Origin: an uncultured Clostridia bacterium
GTDB taxonomy: Bacteria; Bacillota; Clostridia; TANB77; CAG-508
Length of the DNA: 39,259 bases
Assembly (NCBI GenBank): GCA_947626735.1
Contig: CANQTK010000010.1
Location: 1 to 39,259, forward strand
Direction of reading: 5' to 3'
Shown: positions 8,013-17,419 of the stretch, in pieces
How the letters are laid out: every line of letters begins with the position of its first letter
Position numbering within the stretch: the first letter of the stretch is position 1
Notes under the pieces: model-generated
The model's input: only the letters and a program-made list of their open reading frames with translations
The model's database searches: none
What the model was told of the DNA's origin: nothing
Program-made: the position numbers and the translations under genes

Positions 8013-8729
8013 TCAACGATCTTTTTCTGTCATATATTTTGCAGAAATGGCTCCCGTGTATTTAGGAATTTCTACTTTATTTGATTTTTTTATTTCTATA
8101 ACAATGCCCCATTCTCTTAAAAAGTCGTTATAACTTCCTGCCATATCTACAGCAATTAAACTTTCTGGATAACCAATGGCTTTAATGGTAAAAGGCGAAG
8201 TAACTCTTTCATCATTTATTTTAATCACATTACCAATACAAGTAATCGCCGTTGTATTAACAATTCTTTGCCCATTAATGGAAATGGCTTCTGCCCCTGC
8301 ATTTTTAAGAGCATTAACAATGGCTCTTAAATCCGCATCGTGGACAATATGCTTTGCAATATCATCCAATGATTTTGCTGCATTCGGATCATCGGATATT
8401 ACCATTTCAATTCCCGTTCCTTCTACCTTGGTAAGACCTAGTAAACAGTTATTTAATGTAATTTGCTCTTCTTTTTCAGTAGAAGTGCTATCATTTTGCG
8501 TCGATTTTTCTCTAATGTTTTTTAAGTTTTTTTCCTCTTCTCCTAATTGGTTTGCTATGGCATCATATTTTTCTTTCCATTTTAATACTTCATCGCGTAG
8601 ACCATTTTCCGATAAAGTTCCCACAACGGTTGAATTGGCTTTTTGAATCGTATTCATTTGTACACAAATGGCCATGGTTAAAATAATACATACCATTCCT
8701 AAAGTAAGTGCTATATGTTTCTTTTTCAT
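8013..8729 (-). CDS. DUF881 membrane-anchored protein, first copy (YlxW/YlxX-like)
   Basis: Paralogue of the next gene with the same plan: short basic N-terminus, one membrane helix (ALTLGMVCIILTMAICV), coiled coil (VLKWKEKYDAIANQLGEEEK), then the DUF881 domain (EGTGIEMVISDD, DLRAIVNALKNAGAEAISIN, SPFTIKAIG). ATG at 8729 is preferred over GTG 8738 because AAGGAAG is well spaced only from the ATG (238 residues). It starts 14 bp after the true ftsQ stop, so ftsQ, both DUF881 genes and sbp look like one operon. Confidence 0.9.
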   Translation of the reverse strand: MKKKHIALTLGMVCIILTMAICVQMNTIQKANSTVVGTLSENGLRDEVLKWKEKYDAIANQLGEEEKNLKNIREKSTQNDSTSTEKEEQITLNNCLLGLTKVEGTGIEMVISDDPNAAKSLDDIAKHIVHDADLRAIVNALKNAGAEAISINGQRIVNTTAITCIGNVIKINDERVTSPFTIKAIGYPESLIAVDMAGSYNDFLREWGIVIEIKKSNKVEIPKYTGAISAKYMTEKDR

Positions 8730-8743
8730 TTTTTTCACTTCCT

Positions 8744-9725
8744 TTATACTCTTTGGCGAAACATTGGTTTTTCTTTGTTTAAGTCCATATTCACAAAAAT
8801 TTCTCCTGCATTTCCTTCTTCTTTTTCTAATATCGCCTTTATGGTTAATAATTTTGTATTTAGATTTGAGGTATCTCCTATATAAGCTGTTTTTTCTTTT
8901 GTTTCAAATACAAGTTTGATATTTTCTAAATCTCCAATTACAATTCTTGTAATAAGAGAAGATAAGTCATTGGCTTGTGCCAATTCCATTATTTTTAAAA
9001 CGCTAGGTAATTTTTCTAAATCTTCGGTGCACAAACGGTTACCGTACTATAAAATCTTCCGTTGGCGTAACAGCTTCTTGTAAAATTGGCAATTCCAGTT
9101 TTTCTTGTGACATTTGCAAAAAGTAGCCCTGCTTGTCCACATATAGGTAACTACCTGCATATTCTAGCAAATAGGCAGGTTCCCTTTCTTCTACTTTAAG
9201 AATAAGAGTGGAAGGTAATTTTCTTGTAATCGTTACTTTATTGATATAAGCATTTTCTTTGATTTGTTTTTTTGTTTTATAATTACTTATTTTAAAAATA
9301 TTTTGGTCTGTTTGTATTTGTGATAAACTGATAATTTCATTTGCTGTTATTCTTTTATTTCCTTCTACTTGAATTTGTTTTATGTTAAAAAGTGGCGAAA
9401 ACATAGCGCTAATGACTAAAATGATAAATAAAATACCTAAACTTGCATATTTAAGAATAAGAACGGTTCTTCTGCTTACCTCTTTTTTTGGTTGTTTTTG
9501 CTTCTTCTTGTTTCTTTTTTTCGGATTTTGCATTTTTCCTTTTTGGTTCTCTGGATTCTTTGTTACACCTATAATCATTTCTTGGTCAAAAGAAAACTTT
9601 TCTTCTTTCTGTGTTACTTGTTTTTGTTTCTGTTGATTTTGTTTTTTCTTGCCTGTTTTTTTCTTTTTTTGAATCGATTTTTGTTCTTGTAAGTTTTGAT
9701 TTGATTTTTTTGTTTGTTTCACCAC
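8744..9725 (-). CDS. ftsQ: Cell division protein FtsQ/DivIB, read through a +1 frameshift
   Basis: Bitopic divisome protein linking early and late division proteins. A long Lys/Gln-rich cytoplasmic tail (residues 1-86), one membrane helix (about 88-110), a POTRA domain (FNIKQIQVEGNKRITANEI) and the FtsQ beta domain. After EDFIV (residue 227) the zero frame reads CGG TAA and stops at 9039. Skipping the C continues as GNRLCTEDLEKLPSVL and gives the missing C-terminal half (NLNTKLLTIKAILEKE ... IFVNMD), ending at 8744: 326 residues. The 96-codon reading from 9034 has no ribosome binding site and is not a separate gene. GTG start at 9725, with a weak AAGAAGG upstream. murA ends 21 bp upstream. 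Confidence 0.88.
9041..9047 (-). other. Putative +1 frameshift site in ftsQ (GTA CGG T)
   Basis: Zero frame GTA (9047-9045) CGG (9044-9042) TAA (9041-9039). Skipping C9044 gives GTA GGT AAC CGT. The zero-frame stop directly after CGG is unlike the other three sites and resembles a release-or-shift decision point. Confidence 0.75.
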
Positions 9726-9746
9726 TTCTCTATTTCACCTTCTTCT

Positions 9747-11000
9747 TTAGGTATTTTTTATTTTAATTTTAGCTCCTATTGTTTGTAATTTTTCTTCTAA
9801 ATTTTCATAACCCCTTTGAATATACTCAATATGGTTTACTTGCGTTGTTCCTTTGCCTGCTAATCCTGCTAAAACTAAAGCTGCTCCTCCACGAAGGTCA
9901 TGGCTTTCCACTTTACTTGCACTTAATTTTCTAACGCCTTTAATTACTGCCATTTTTCCTTCAATTTGAATTTTTGCTCCCATTTTTTTAAGTTCTTGTG
10001 TATATTTGTATCGGTTTTCAAAAATATTTTCTACTAAAACAGAAGTACCCTTTGCTGTAGTTAACATGCTTCCAAAAATAGATTGCATATCGGTTGGAAA
10101 ACCGGGATAAGGCATTGTTTTAATGTCGACTGCTTTTAATTTTTTAGGTGCTTCTAAGGTAATCACTTTTTGGTTTGTTTCAATCATGCAACCACATTCT
10201 TGTAATTTATGCAAAATTGGTGTAATATGCTCCGGCTCTGCATTTAATAATTTTACTTTTCCTCCTGTTGCCGCTACCATGCATAAATAGGTACCTGCTT
10301 CTATTCGGTCTGGCATTACTTTATAGCTTACTTCTTTTAACTGCGTAACTCCTGTTATTTTAATAATATTGGTTCCTGCCCCTTCAATTTTTGCCCCCAT
10401 TTTATTTAAAAATTTAGCTAAATCTTCTATTTCAGGTTCCATAGCTGCATTGGTAATTGTGGTTATTCCTTCTGCTAAAACGGTGGCCAAGATAATATTT
10501 TCAGTGGCACCTACACTTGGAAAATCTAAATTAATTTCAGTACCTATTATTTTATCACATTTGCAGTGAATAAATCCACCCTTTTCTTCAATATTAATTC
10601 CTAATTTGCGAAAAGCACTTAAATGCAAATCAATCGGTCTTGCCCCTATTTCACATCCTCCTGGATAGGAAAAAGTTGCTTCCTTAAACCTTCCTAAAAT
10701 TGCGCCTGCCATAATTACGGTTGAGCGCATTTGTCTCATTAAGTCTTCTGGAATTTCCGTCTTTTTCATCAATTTGGTATCAATTACTATTTTACCACGT
10801 TCCTTCTTTACTTTGCAACCCAAAAGCTTCAAAATTTTTAATGTAATTTGTGTATCATGAATGTTTGGCACATGATATAGTTTTGTTATTTTAGAACTTA
10901 AAATTGTTCCTGCTATAATAGGAAGAGAAGCATTTTTGGAACCAGAAATCAAAATCGTTCCTTCTAGTTTTCTGCCTCCTTCGATTATGTAACTAAGCAT
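9747..11000 (-). CDS. murA: UDP-N-acetylglucosamine 1-carboxyvinyltransferase (MurA)
   Basis: First committed step of peptidoglycan synthesis: transfers enolpyruvate from PEP to UDP-GlcNAc in the cytoplasm. The 417-residue protein has the EPSP-synthase-like fold with ISGSKNASLPIIAG at the N-terminus, the active-site loop YPGGCEIGARPIDLH with Cys116 (the fosfomycin target in the family), PSVGATENIILA, YPGFPTDMQ, and DLRGGAALVLAGLAG near the end. AAAGGGG lies upstream. It heads the block murA-ftsQ-DUF881-DUF881-sbp, all with short gaps. The 145 bp upstream contain no clear promoter and no gene that I can support. Confidence 0.96.
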   Translation of the reverse strand: MLSYIIEGGRKLEGTILISGSKNASLPIIAGTILSSKITKLYHVPNIHDTQITLKILKLLGCKVKKERGKIVIDTKLMKKTEIPEDLMRQMRSTVIMAGAILGRFKEATFSYPGGCEIGARPIDLHLSAFRKLGINIEEKGGFIHCKCDKIIGTEINLDFPSVGATENIILATVLAEGITTITNAAMEPEIEDLAKFLNKMGAKIEGAGTNIIKITGVTQLKEVSYKVMPDRIEAGTYLCMVAATGGKVKLLNAEPEHITPILHKLQECGCMIETNQKVITLEAPKKLKAVDIKTMPYPGFPTDMQSIFGSMLTTAKGTSVLVENIFENRYKYTQELKKMGAKIQIEGKMAVIKGVRKLSASKVESHDLRGGAALVLAGLAGKGTTQVNHIEYIQRGYENLEEKLQTIGAKIKIKNT

Positions 11001-11145
11001 TTTTCTTTCCCCTTTCTTTTTTGCTGTTTTTTATACATCATATTTAGCAATATCTTTACCTTCATAGAATTTTCTATTTGATAAATCATTCTGCTATATA
11101 TTATGTTGCATCCAAAAAAAGAGTGAAAATGTTTCTTTTATGCTT

Positions 11146-11983
11146 CTATTTTTCTAGTATTTTTTTGATTTCTTTGATTTTTGTAATGGTGGTAATATAA
11201 CCTATGTTATAGCAATAATCTATTTTCTTTATATTAAATACACTTGCCTTCGATAAATCTAAATCCAAAACGAAGTCACTTTCTTTCATTGCTTCTTTTG
11301 CCCTTGCATCAAATAAAATATCAATTGATTTAAAGGCTACTTCATAAATATTTTTTGGATCATAAGTAAGTCCTGCTGAAAATTTAATGGTTAAAACTTT
11401 ATCCGCTCCTAACTTTCTTACTTCTCCTGCTGGTACATTATCTAAAATACCACCATCTACAAACTTATGTCCTAAATACTGGCAAGGTGCAAATACACCG
11501 TGGGTAACTACTGCTTGCACGAACTGCTTTTTCAATTAACGCATCTGTTAGGTGATTGCTTTCTTTGCTCTCTTGATTTGTAAAAACGTATTCTTTGCTC
11601 TCTACAATATCAACGGTAGGAATTGCAATTGGCATAGCAATATCTTTCATTTTTGAAATTCCTTTTTCCTTGGCACATTCTTTTAAAGCTATTTCTATAT
11701 TTTCTCCTGATAAAATTCCATAACCTAATAAACTTTTGGAAGTTTTTAAATTTCCAGCAAAATGCTTAGCATCTGTTTTCATCATTGCTTTAGCAAAATA
11801 GTGGAAAATTTCTAACATTTTTTCTGGCGAATATCCCATGGCATATAAACTTGCTACAATGCTTCCTATACTAGTTCCAGCAATACAATCAATTTTGATT
11901 CCATTTTCTTCTAATGCTTTTATGACACCAATATGGGCTGCACCTTTTACGCCACCTCCTGCTAATACTAAACCTAGTTTCAT
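11146..11983 (-). CDS. Patatin-like phospholipase (RssA family), read through a +1 frameshift
   Basis: Serine lipid hydrolase with a Ser-Asp dyad; the cellular substrate is unknown. Residues 1-161 hold the glycine-rich oxyanion loop [12 protein letters not shown] and the nucleophile elbow GTSIG (Ser38). At SSSYP the zero frame reads CGG and stops 11 codons later. Skipping the C gives [17 protein letters not shown], which supplies the second catalytic motif DGG (Asp176) and [16 protein letters not shown], ending at 11146, for 278 residues, the usual length. The two overlapping partial readings are therefore one gene. It lies 12 bp after the YqeK-type gene on the same strand, probably in one operon. 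Confidence 0.88.
11498..11503 (-). other. Putative +1 frameshift site in the patatin gene (CCA CGG T)
   Basis: Zero frame CCA (11503-11501) CGG (11500-11498) TGT. Skipping C11500 gives CCA GGT GTA, the P-G-V of the conserved YPGVFAP motif of the family. Confidence 0.75.
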
Positions 11984-11995
11984 ATACTACACCTT

Positions 11996-12610
11996 CTATT
12001 TTCTTTTCTTTTTTACAATATCATTTCTAGCCTCTATTGAATTAGGATGAATTAATCTTTGTTTTGCAATCATTTTAGGAATAATAGCATTCTCTATATC
12101 CCATAAAATAGCTTGATCTAATCCTTGTTCTTTTATCTTTGTTCGTAGTTTTTCTGCTTCTGGTCCTTCTCTTTTGTCTTCTGATTTGTCCGCCAAAAAA
12201 ATGATTTTATCTAATAAAGTCATGCCTGCTCTTCCTGTTGTATGGTAATAAATAGCATCTTGCATTTCTTTTGTAAAGCCATACTTTTTGGCTACCATAT
12301 TTGCTCCTATTTTGCCATGAAGCATAGTGGTTTCAGTCTTATCATAATCGTCTAATATTATTTCGTTTTTTTTGGCATACGCCAAATACTGTTCTAACGT
12401 CATTTCTTTGGCAATGTCATGTGCTAATGCAGTTAACATGACAATGTATTCCTCTTGATGATATTCTTTTGCAAGTTCTTTTGCTTTTTTCATAGTAGAT
12501 ACGGAATGTAAATATCTTGTTTCCGATAAAGTATCTTTTAACTCTTTCGAAATTTTTTTTAATAATTCCTCTTTTTCTATTACAGTCATTTCTGCTACTG
12601 ACTTTACCAT
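11996..12610 (-). CDS. yqeK: HD-domain hydrolase of the YqeK family (Ap4A hydrolase, symmetrical)
   Basis: YqeK-type enzymes cleave diadenosine tetraphosphate into two ADP using a di-iron HD centre. The 204-residue protein has RYLHSVSTMKKAKELA (His35), the HD motif LAHDIAK (His64-Asp65), the later HGKIGA and YYHTTGRAGMTLLDKIIFLADKSEDKR, which are typical of this family. AGGAG lies 7 nt before the ATG at 12610. In other Firmicutes yqeK sits beside nadD and rsfS; those neighbours are absent here, and the next gene is the patatin-like lipase. Confidence 0.88.
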   Translation of the reverse strand: MVKSVAEMTVIEKEELLKKISKELKDTLSETRYLHSVSTMKKAKELAKEYHQEEYIVMLTALAHDIAKEMTLEQYLAYAKKNEIILDDYDKTETTMLHGKIGANMVAKKYGFTKEMQDAIYYHTTGRAGMTLLDKIIFLADKSEDKREGPEAEKLRTKIKEQGLDQAILWDIENAIIPKMIAKQRLIHPNSIEARNDIVKKKRK

Positions 12611-12697
12611 TCGACTTCTCCTTTTTTCTTATTTTTTAATTTTTCTTTGTAGGGCAATAACTAAGTTTTATAAATTTTGCCCATTTTTAAAATATAC

Positions 12698-14698
12698 CTA
12701 ATATTTAATAACCAATTTATTAAATTTGCTATTGATATAAGATTCTAGTTTTTGCATAAATTCTTCTTTTTGAATTTGCTTTTTTGCCACCATATCTAGT
12801 CCTTTTTCCCAACTTGCTGTTAATTTTGGATTTAACATATCTGGCATAGCAGAGGCTATCACATCGTAAATGACTTCTCCTTTTTTAGTTGGCGTAATAA
12901 TTTGTGTTTTTGTATGAATGGCAATGTAGGAAATTTTTTCTAACTTTTTGATAATTTCAGCTCTTGTTGCACTAGTACCAATACCAGCCCCTTTTATTTG
13001 TTCTCTTAATTCCTCATCTTCAATTAATTTTCCGGCATTTTCCATCGCCAGAATCATAGAACCAGAATTATATCTAGTTGGTGGAGAAGTTTCCGAATCT
13101 TTGGTTTCAAAGTTTTTAACTTCAATTTCTTGTCCTTTTTTTAGCTTATTGAGAATTTCTAAATTTAGATTTTCCTTTTTCTCTTTTTGCTTTTCTTCCT
13201 TTTCTTTTCCTTCTTCTTGCTTTTCCTCTTGTTTTGTTTCCGTTTCTACTACTTTTGGACTTTTTTCATCCTGTTTTTTTCCTCCGTCCCCAAAAACAGC
13301 TAAATAGCCAATATTGGTGCATACTTTTCCGTTTGCATTAAATTCCTCTTCGTCTATTTTAAGAGTTACCGAAATTTTATGATATTCGGCAGGTGGGAAA
13401 AAAATAGCTAAAAATCTTTTGACAATTAAAAGATAAACTTTTTTGTGTAATTCTTTTAGTTTTTCATAATTTTCAAACCCTTGTCCTGTTGGAATAATGG
13501 CATAGTGGTCTGTAATTTTGCTATCGTTGACATATTTTGTTTTTTCTAAATTCGTGGTATATTTTTCTTGTACCATCTTTTTTAAATAACCTTGAATTTC
13601 TTCATTTTGAAACCCTTTTGCTAAACCGTTTAAGTTTTTAGAAATGACTTTTGCGACCGCTGTAGATAATACTCTTGCATCCGTTCTTGGATAAGTAACT
13701 AATTTTTGTTCATATAAATTTTGAATGATTTCTAGTGTTTCATCTGGCTTTATTTTGAATCGTTTGGTACATTCATTTTGAATTTCTGCCAAGTTAAATA
13801 AAAGTGGTGCATTCTCTTTTTGTTTACTTTTTTTGACTTCTGCTACCACTGCTTTTTTATTTTTTAAAGAGAAAATAAAATCTTTCGCATCTTCTATTTT
13901 TTTGAAGCCTGACTCATTATATAATTTAGGGGATTCGTATAATTTTGATTTTTCTCCTACTTTCCATTCTGCTTTAAAAGAATTATCTCCCTCTCCAAAT
14001 TCACCAATAACTTTATAAAAAGGAGTTTTCACAAAATTACGAATTTCCCTTTCGCGTGAGACCACCATTCCTAATACACAAGTCATAACACGTCCAACTG
14101 AAATAGAAACTCTGTCCTCTTCCATTTCTTTGGCTACTCTTTTTCCATAAATAATGGAAAGTAGTCGAGAAAAATTAATTCCTATTAAGTAATCTTCCTT
14201 TGCTCTTAAATAGGCAGAATCTGATAAACTATTGTATTCTGCTAAATCTTTTGCTTGCGCAATTCCTCTTTTAATTTCTTCTTCTGTTTGGGAATCAATC
14301 CATACACGTTTTTTTTGCTTGGCAGGTACACCAATCATTTGGTCCACCAAACGATAAATATATTCTCCCTCTCTTCCTGAGTCAGTTGCCACATAAATAC
14401 AAGTCACATCCTCTCTTTTGAGCAATGTTTCAATAATATGAAATTGCTTCTCTACATTAGGAATTACTTCATACTTATATTCTTTTGGCATAAAAGGAAG
14501 TGTGTCAAGCCTCCATAGTTTTAGTTTTTCGTCATATTTTTCTGGATATGACATTGTAACTAAATGGCCGACACACCAAGTTATAATCCATTCTTTTGAT
14601 TCTAAATAACCATCTTTTCTTGTACCATTTATTTTTAATACTTTTGCGAATTCCATAGCAACCGATGGTTTTTCTGTAATTAATAATTGTTTTGCCAT
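12698..14698 (-). CDS. topB: DNA topoisomerase III (type IA)
   Basis: Relaxes negative supercoils and decatenates DNA by single-strand passage. The 666-residue protein begins with the TOPRIM motif ITEKPSVA, has ATDSGREGE (104-112, acidic metal-binding residues) and the catalytic tyrosine in VTYPRTDARVL (Tyr336). Later GTSATRAEIIKKLEKISYI and the ending GLDMVAKKQIQKEEFM are TopB-like. A Lys/Glu-rich low-complexity insert (about residues 465-505) interrupts the second half. No C-terminal zinc fingers are present, as expected for TopB rather than TopA. AAAGGAAG lies upstream. Confidence 0.95.
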   Translation of the reverse strand: MAKQLLITEKPSVAMEFAKVLKINGTRKDGYLESKEWIITWCVGHLVTMSYPEKYDEKLKLWRLDTLPFMPKEYKYEVIPNVEKQFHIIETLLKREDVTCIYVATDSGREGEYIYRLVDQMIGVPAKQKKRVWIDSQTEEEIKRGIAQAKDLAEYNSLSDSAYLRAKEDYLIGINFSRLLSIIYGKRVAKEMEEDRVSISVGRVMTCVLGMVVSREREIRNFVKTPFYKVIGEFGEGDNSFKAEWKVGEKSKLYESPKLYNESGFKKIEDAKDFIFSLKNKKAVVAEVKKSKQKENAPLLFNLAEIQNECTKRFKIKPDETLEIIQNLYEQKLVTYPRTDARVLSTAVAKVISKNLNGLAKGFQNEEIQGYLKKMVQEKYTTNLEKTKYVNDSKITDHYAIIPTGQGFENYEKLKELHKKVYLLIVKRFLAIFFPPAEYHKISVTLKIDEEEFNANGKVCTNIGYLAVFGDGGKKQDEKSPKVVETETKQEEKQEEGKEKEEKQKEKKENLNLEILNKLKKGQEIEVKNFETKDSETSPPTRYNSGSMILAMENAGKLIEDEELREQIKGAGIGTSATRAEIIKKLEKISYIAIHTKTQIITPTKKGEVIYDVIASAMPDMLNPKLTASWEKGLDMVAKKQIQKEEFMQKLESYINSKFNKLVIKY

Positions 14699-14718
14699 GT
14701 ATTAATCTTCCTTTAAAG

Positions 14719-15573
14719 TTAAATTTTAATAATGTCTATTTCTGAAGTAAAGTTTGTATTTCCATATGGATAAACAATATAAATTTGTCCATCTAAGCCT
14801 ACAAAGAAATGATTGACATTATCTGTTACATACATTGCATTATTCACATCTCTTTTATAGACTGTTTGCCCTTGTTGTGATAATGCTTGTGAAACAGCTT
14901 CTGCCTGTTTATTTGCTTCATTTACTTGCTTTTCTATTTTCTTATTTACTTCTTTTAAATCCATTTCTTGTGCTTCTAATACATCATTTAACGTTAGTTT
15001 TTGTCCTGTTTCTGTATCATAATTGTAGGTTTGTACAATCACTCTTTGTGCACTATCTCCCTCTTTTAACGTAGATTTAATCACTAAAGATAAAATGTTT
15101 TCATTTAAATAAGCTACATATTCTACATTATAGATAGTGTATTTTTCACTGTTATTTAAAACTTGCTCTGCTTTATTGGCAAAAACAGACTGTGTAATAC
15201 CATTAAACTCATTGGCTACTTCACTTGCTACATTAAATACAGGTATATTAATATTCACACTATATTTTTCATCTTTCTCTTCTTTAATGTTATATTGTGC
15301 ATAAATAACGTCTTGTTCTTGATATCTTTCCATTTTTGCAATGGTACTTGTATCGTAATCTTGGTCATGAAAAGAATTATCAAATAAATCATTAAATTCT
15401 TCTTTTAATACTTCTGGATCTTCTACTTCCGTTGTATAAGGATCTTGGGAATCTTCATTATAATTTACATTTTGTTTTGGTTGTTCTCCAAATATTTGAT
15501 AATACACCCCTGCTACGATGGCAACTGCACAAATAATCGTAATTAGCGCATATAAAATATATCTTTTTTTCAT
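14719..15573 (-). CDS. Membrane-anchored DUF3298/RsiV-like protein
   Basis: One N-terminal membrane helix (YILYALITIICAVAIVAGVYY), an acidic linker, then an extracytoplasmic domain of about 190 residues. It resembles DUF3298 (PdaC/RsiV C-terminal) domains: paired strands of SVNINIPVF, then NGITQSVF, LSLVIKST, TYNYDTETGQKLTLNDVL and a final FFVGLDGQIYIVYPYG. The start at 15573 is chosen for GAAGGA 8 nt upstream; the in-frame ATG at 15633 has none. No sigma factor gene is adjacent, so an anti-sigma role is not supported. Probable function unknown, surface exposed. Confidence 0.75.
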   Translation of the reverse strand: MKKRYILYALITIICAVAIVAGVYYQIFGEQPKQNVNYNEDSQDPYTTEVEDPEVLKEEFNDLFDNSFHDQDYDTSTIAKMERYQEQDVIYAQYNIKEEKDEKYSVNINIPVFNVASEVANEFNGITQSVFANKAEQVLNNSEKYTIYNVEYVAYLNENILSLVIKSTLKEGDSAQRVIVQTYNYDTETGQKLTLNDVLEAQEMDLKEVNKKIEKQVNEANKQAEAVSQALSQQGQTVYKRDVNNAMYVTDNVNHFFVGLDGQIYIVYPYGNTNFTSEIDIIKI

Positions 15574-15658
15574 CTGCACTATCCTTCTTTCTTCATTTTT
15601 TTCTATTATATCATTTGTTTTTTGCCAATGCAAGAATTCCAGATGATTTCATCCAAAA

Positions 15659-15700
15659 AGAAGCAAAGTTAGCAATTTTTGCTAACTTTGCTTCTTTTTA
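15659..15700 (-). terminator. Bidirectional terminator after pilin/LamG copy 1
   Basis: Perfect 17-bp stem (15659-15675 with 15679-15695), T-runs on both sides. The same hairpin follows copy 4 at 22225-22258, one of several signs that copies 1 and 4 and their flanks are duplicates. Confidence 0.88.
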
Positions 15701-15748
15701 TTATCTTCTTTTTTCTTTGTGCCAATATTAGAAAGAAAATTTTATCAA

Positions 15749-17137
15749 TTATTGTTCCAGTAAAGAATGATATTCCACTGATTTTTCATAATTTTTACTT
15801 ACTTCTTCTTCTGATAGTGCTCTACTATATAATCGTAAGCAATAGGCATTCATTTTGGAATAGTGCCACCAACCATCCGTATTCATTGATGAACGTCCGA
15901 TACAAAAGTACTTTAAGTTTGGTAATTCATTGGTACAAAAGTTATCCCACTGTTTTTTATTATAATCTCCGGTATATAAAACTTCTCCATTTAAGTATAT
16001 AGTCTGATTGTAATATTCTCCTTCTTTGAGTTCTGTTGTTTCTTTATATTTTTCTTCACTCGTTGTTTCCTTATACTTTTTTCCACTTATCTTATTTGAA
16101 TTAGAAGTATCTAAAGTTATAGTTATATATGTTCCTTGTTTTAGTTTATTTAAATTCATATCATAAACAATATTGTGAAGATTATCAGAGGCAATACTAA
16201 AGTCAGATCTACCGTCAAATCGAAGGATACCTGCATTCCATTCTAGTTTTGATAATTTTTCTTCTATTCCAAACCTAAATTTCGCTTGTTTGTTTTCAAG
16301 TCCATTCCAATAACAAAAAATTCCTTTGTAACCACCACCATTCCATCTTGGATCAGTTGTTCCACTATCCCATATTCCATAAAATTCAAATGTAAATCCT
16401 CTATTTGCTAATTGTTGTTTTTGTTCTTCAGTATCATATTTTACTTTTATATAATCGTTTATTCCATCAAAATTAAAAGAGGTGCTTGTTAGACCACTAC
16501 TTTCATTATAATCAAAATTTACTAATTCCACATTGTCTCCTAATTGTTTTTCCAATGCTTGCTCGTTATTTTCTACATCTTTATCTATTATAGATGAATC
16601 TACATTGATGATTAAACTATCTTTTACCGCTAGCATGTCTCCTGCTGATAATGAGATATAATCATCCTCTTCTAATTGTATGATTTCTCCTGTTTCATAA
16701 TTTACTAGCCAATCATATTGCGCTTTTCCATAACCATTTAATTCGGTTCCTTTTTCTATAAAGTTCCACCCTGTCTCATAACTTACATCATCTACTTTAA
16801 GAATATGCCAATCTGATGTATGATCTAAATTCTTTGAATTTAAAGTTTCTCCTATTTTCTGTGTACTTACATTGTCTGTTGCCTTTTCTAATTGCACCAA
16901 TAATACATTTTGCTCTAAATATTCTCTTTCACTTTCTATGGTATAAGTTTCTCTAGCTCCAATTGCTCGTTTAAAGATACCATCTTCTCCTAACACTAAA
17001 TTAATACTTACCCCTGCTAAAATTATTAATACAATAATCGTTATCACTAAAGCGACTAACGTAATTCCTTTGCTATGTTTCGTTTTCTTATTTTTACTAT
17101 TTATTAGATTCATGTTTTGTTTTTTGTCTTTTTCCAT
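15749..17137 (-). CDS. Pilin-like surface protein with LamG-like domain, copy 1
   Basis: 462 residues from ATG 17137 (AGGAGG upstream; a longer reading from 17212 has no ribosome binding site). A basic leader ends in SKG24, then ITLVALVITIIVLIILAGVS, a prepilin-type helix whose mature position 5 is Ala rather than the usual Glu. Next come ARETYTIESEREYLEQN and a conserved region to about residue 255. The C-terminal part resembles LamG/concanavalin-like folds (FNFDGINDYIKV, FTFEFYGIWD, YLNGEVLYTG, LRLYSRALSEEEV). Target sugar or surface is unknown. Near-identical to its paralogues outside a central segment; it carries an extra KYKETTSEEKYKETTE duplication there. Shares leader, terminator and 3' flank with copy 4. 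Confidence 0.85.
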   Translation of the reverse strand: MEKDKKQNMNLINSKNKKTKHSKGITLVALVITIIVLIILAGVSINLVLGEDGIFKRAIGARETYTIESEREYLEQNVLLVQLEKATDNVSTQKIGETLNSKNLDHTSDWHILKVDDVSYETGWNFIEKGTELNGYGKAQYDWLVNYETGEIIQLEEDDYISLSAGDMLAVKDSLIINVDSSIIDKDVENNEQALEKQLGDNVELVNFDYNESSGLTSTSFNFDGINDYIKVKYDTEEQKQQLANRGFTFEFYGIWDSGTTDPRWNGGGYKGIFCYWNGLENKQAKFRFGIEEKLSKLEWNAGILRFDGRSDFSIASDNLHNIVYDMNLNKLKQGTYITITLDTSNSNKISGKKYKETTSEEKYKETTELKEGEYYNQTIYLNGEVLYTGDYNKKQWDNFCTNELPNLKYFCIGRSSMNTDGWWHYSKMNAYCLRLYSRALSEEEVSKNYEKSVEYHSLLEQ

Positions 17138-17286
17138 GCTTTCTTTTTTCCTCCTTTGTGTTTTTCTTATTATTTTCTTTCTTATTTGATTTTTTTCTTG
17201 TTTGTTCTTCATGCTATTTTTTTATTTTTGTTTCTTTTAGTTTTCTTTTTTTCTGCCTTCTATACTAAATTTTCCTTTTTTGTTAT

Positions 17287-17315
17287 ATTATATCTATTTG
17301 AATAAGTTGGAGCAA
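17287..17315 (-). promoter_or_regulatory. Promoter of pilin/LamG copy 1
   Basis: Minus strand TTGCTC (17315-17310), 17-bp spacer, TATAAT (17292-17287). The same promoter precedes copies 2 and 3, giving untranslated leaders of roughly 70-140 nt. Confidence 0.8.
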
Positions 17316-17375
17316 TAAAATAAAATCTTTTTGGTGATTACTTTTTTACATAATCTTATTTTTATAAAAATAAAA

Positions 17376-17413
17376 ATAAAAAATAAAACCCTATTTAAGA
17401 TAAATAAGGTTTT
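17376..17413 (-). terminator. Terminator after pilin/LamG copy 2
   Basis: AAAACCCTATTTA (17385-17397) pairs with TAAATAAGGTTTT (17401-17413) with one mismatch; a T-rich run follows on the minus strand. Same family as the terminator of copy 3, different from that of copies 1 and 4. Confidence 0.8.
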
Positions 17414-17419
17414 TATTTT

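Noticed and set aside
8744..9034. A separate 96-codon gene after ftsQ
   Set aside because: TTG start without a ribosome binding site; the sequence is the missing FtsQ C-terminal half and is in phase after dropping one C.
11001..11070. Short 26-codon reading frame overlapping the murA start
   Set aside because: It has no clear ribosome binding site and overlaps murA out of frame; it cannot be supported.
11146..11535. A separate short gene overlapping the lipase gene
   Set aside because: No start signal; it holds only the DGG half of a patatin domain.
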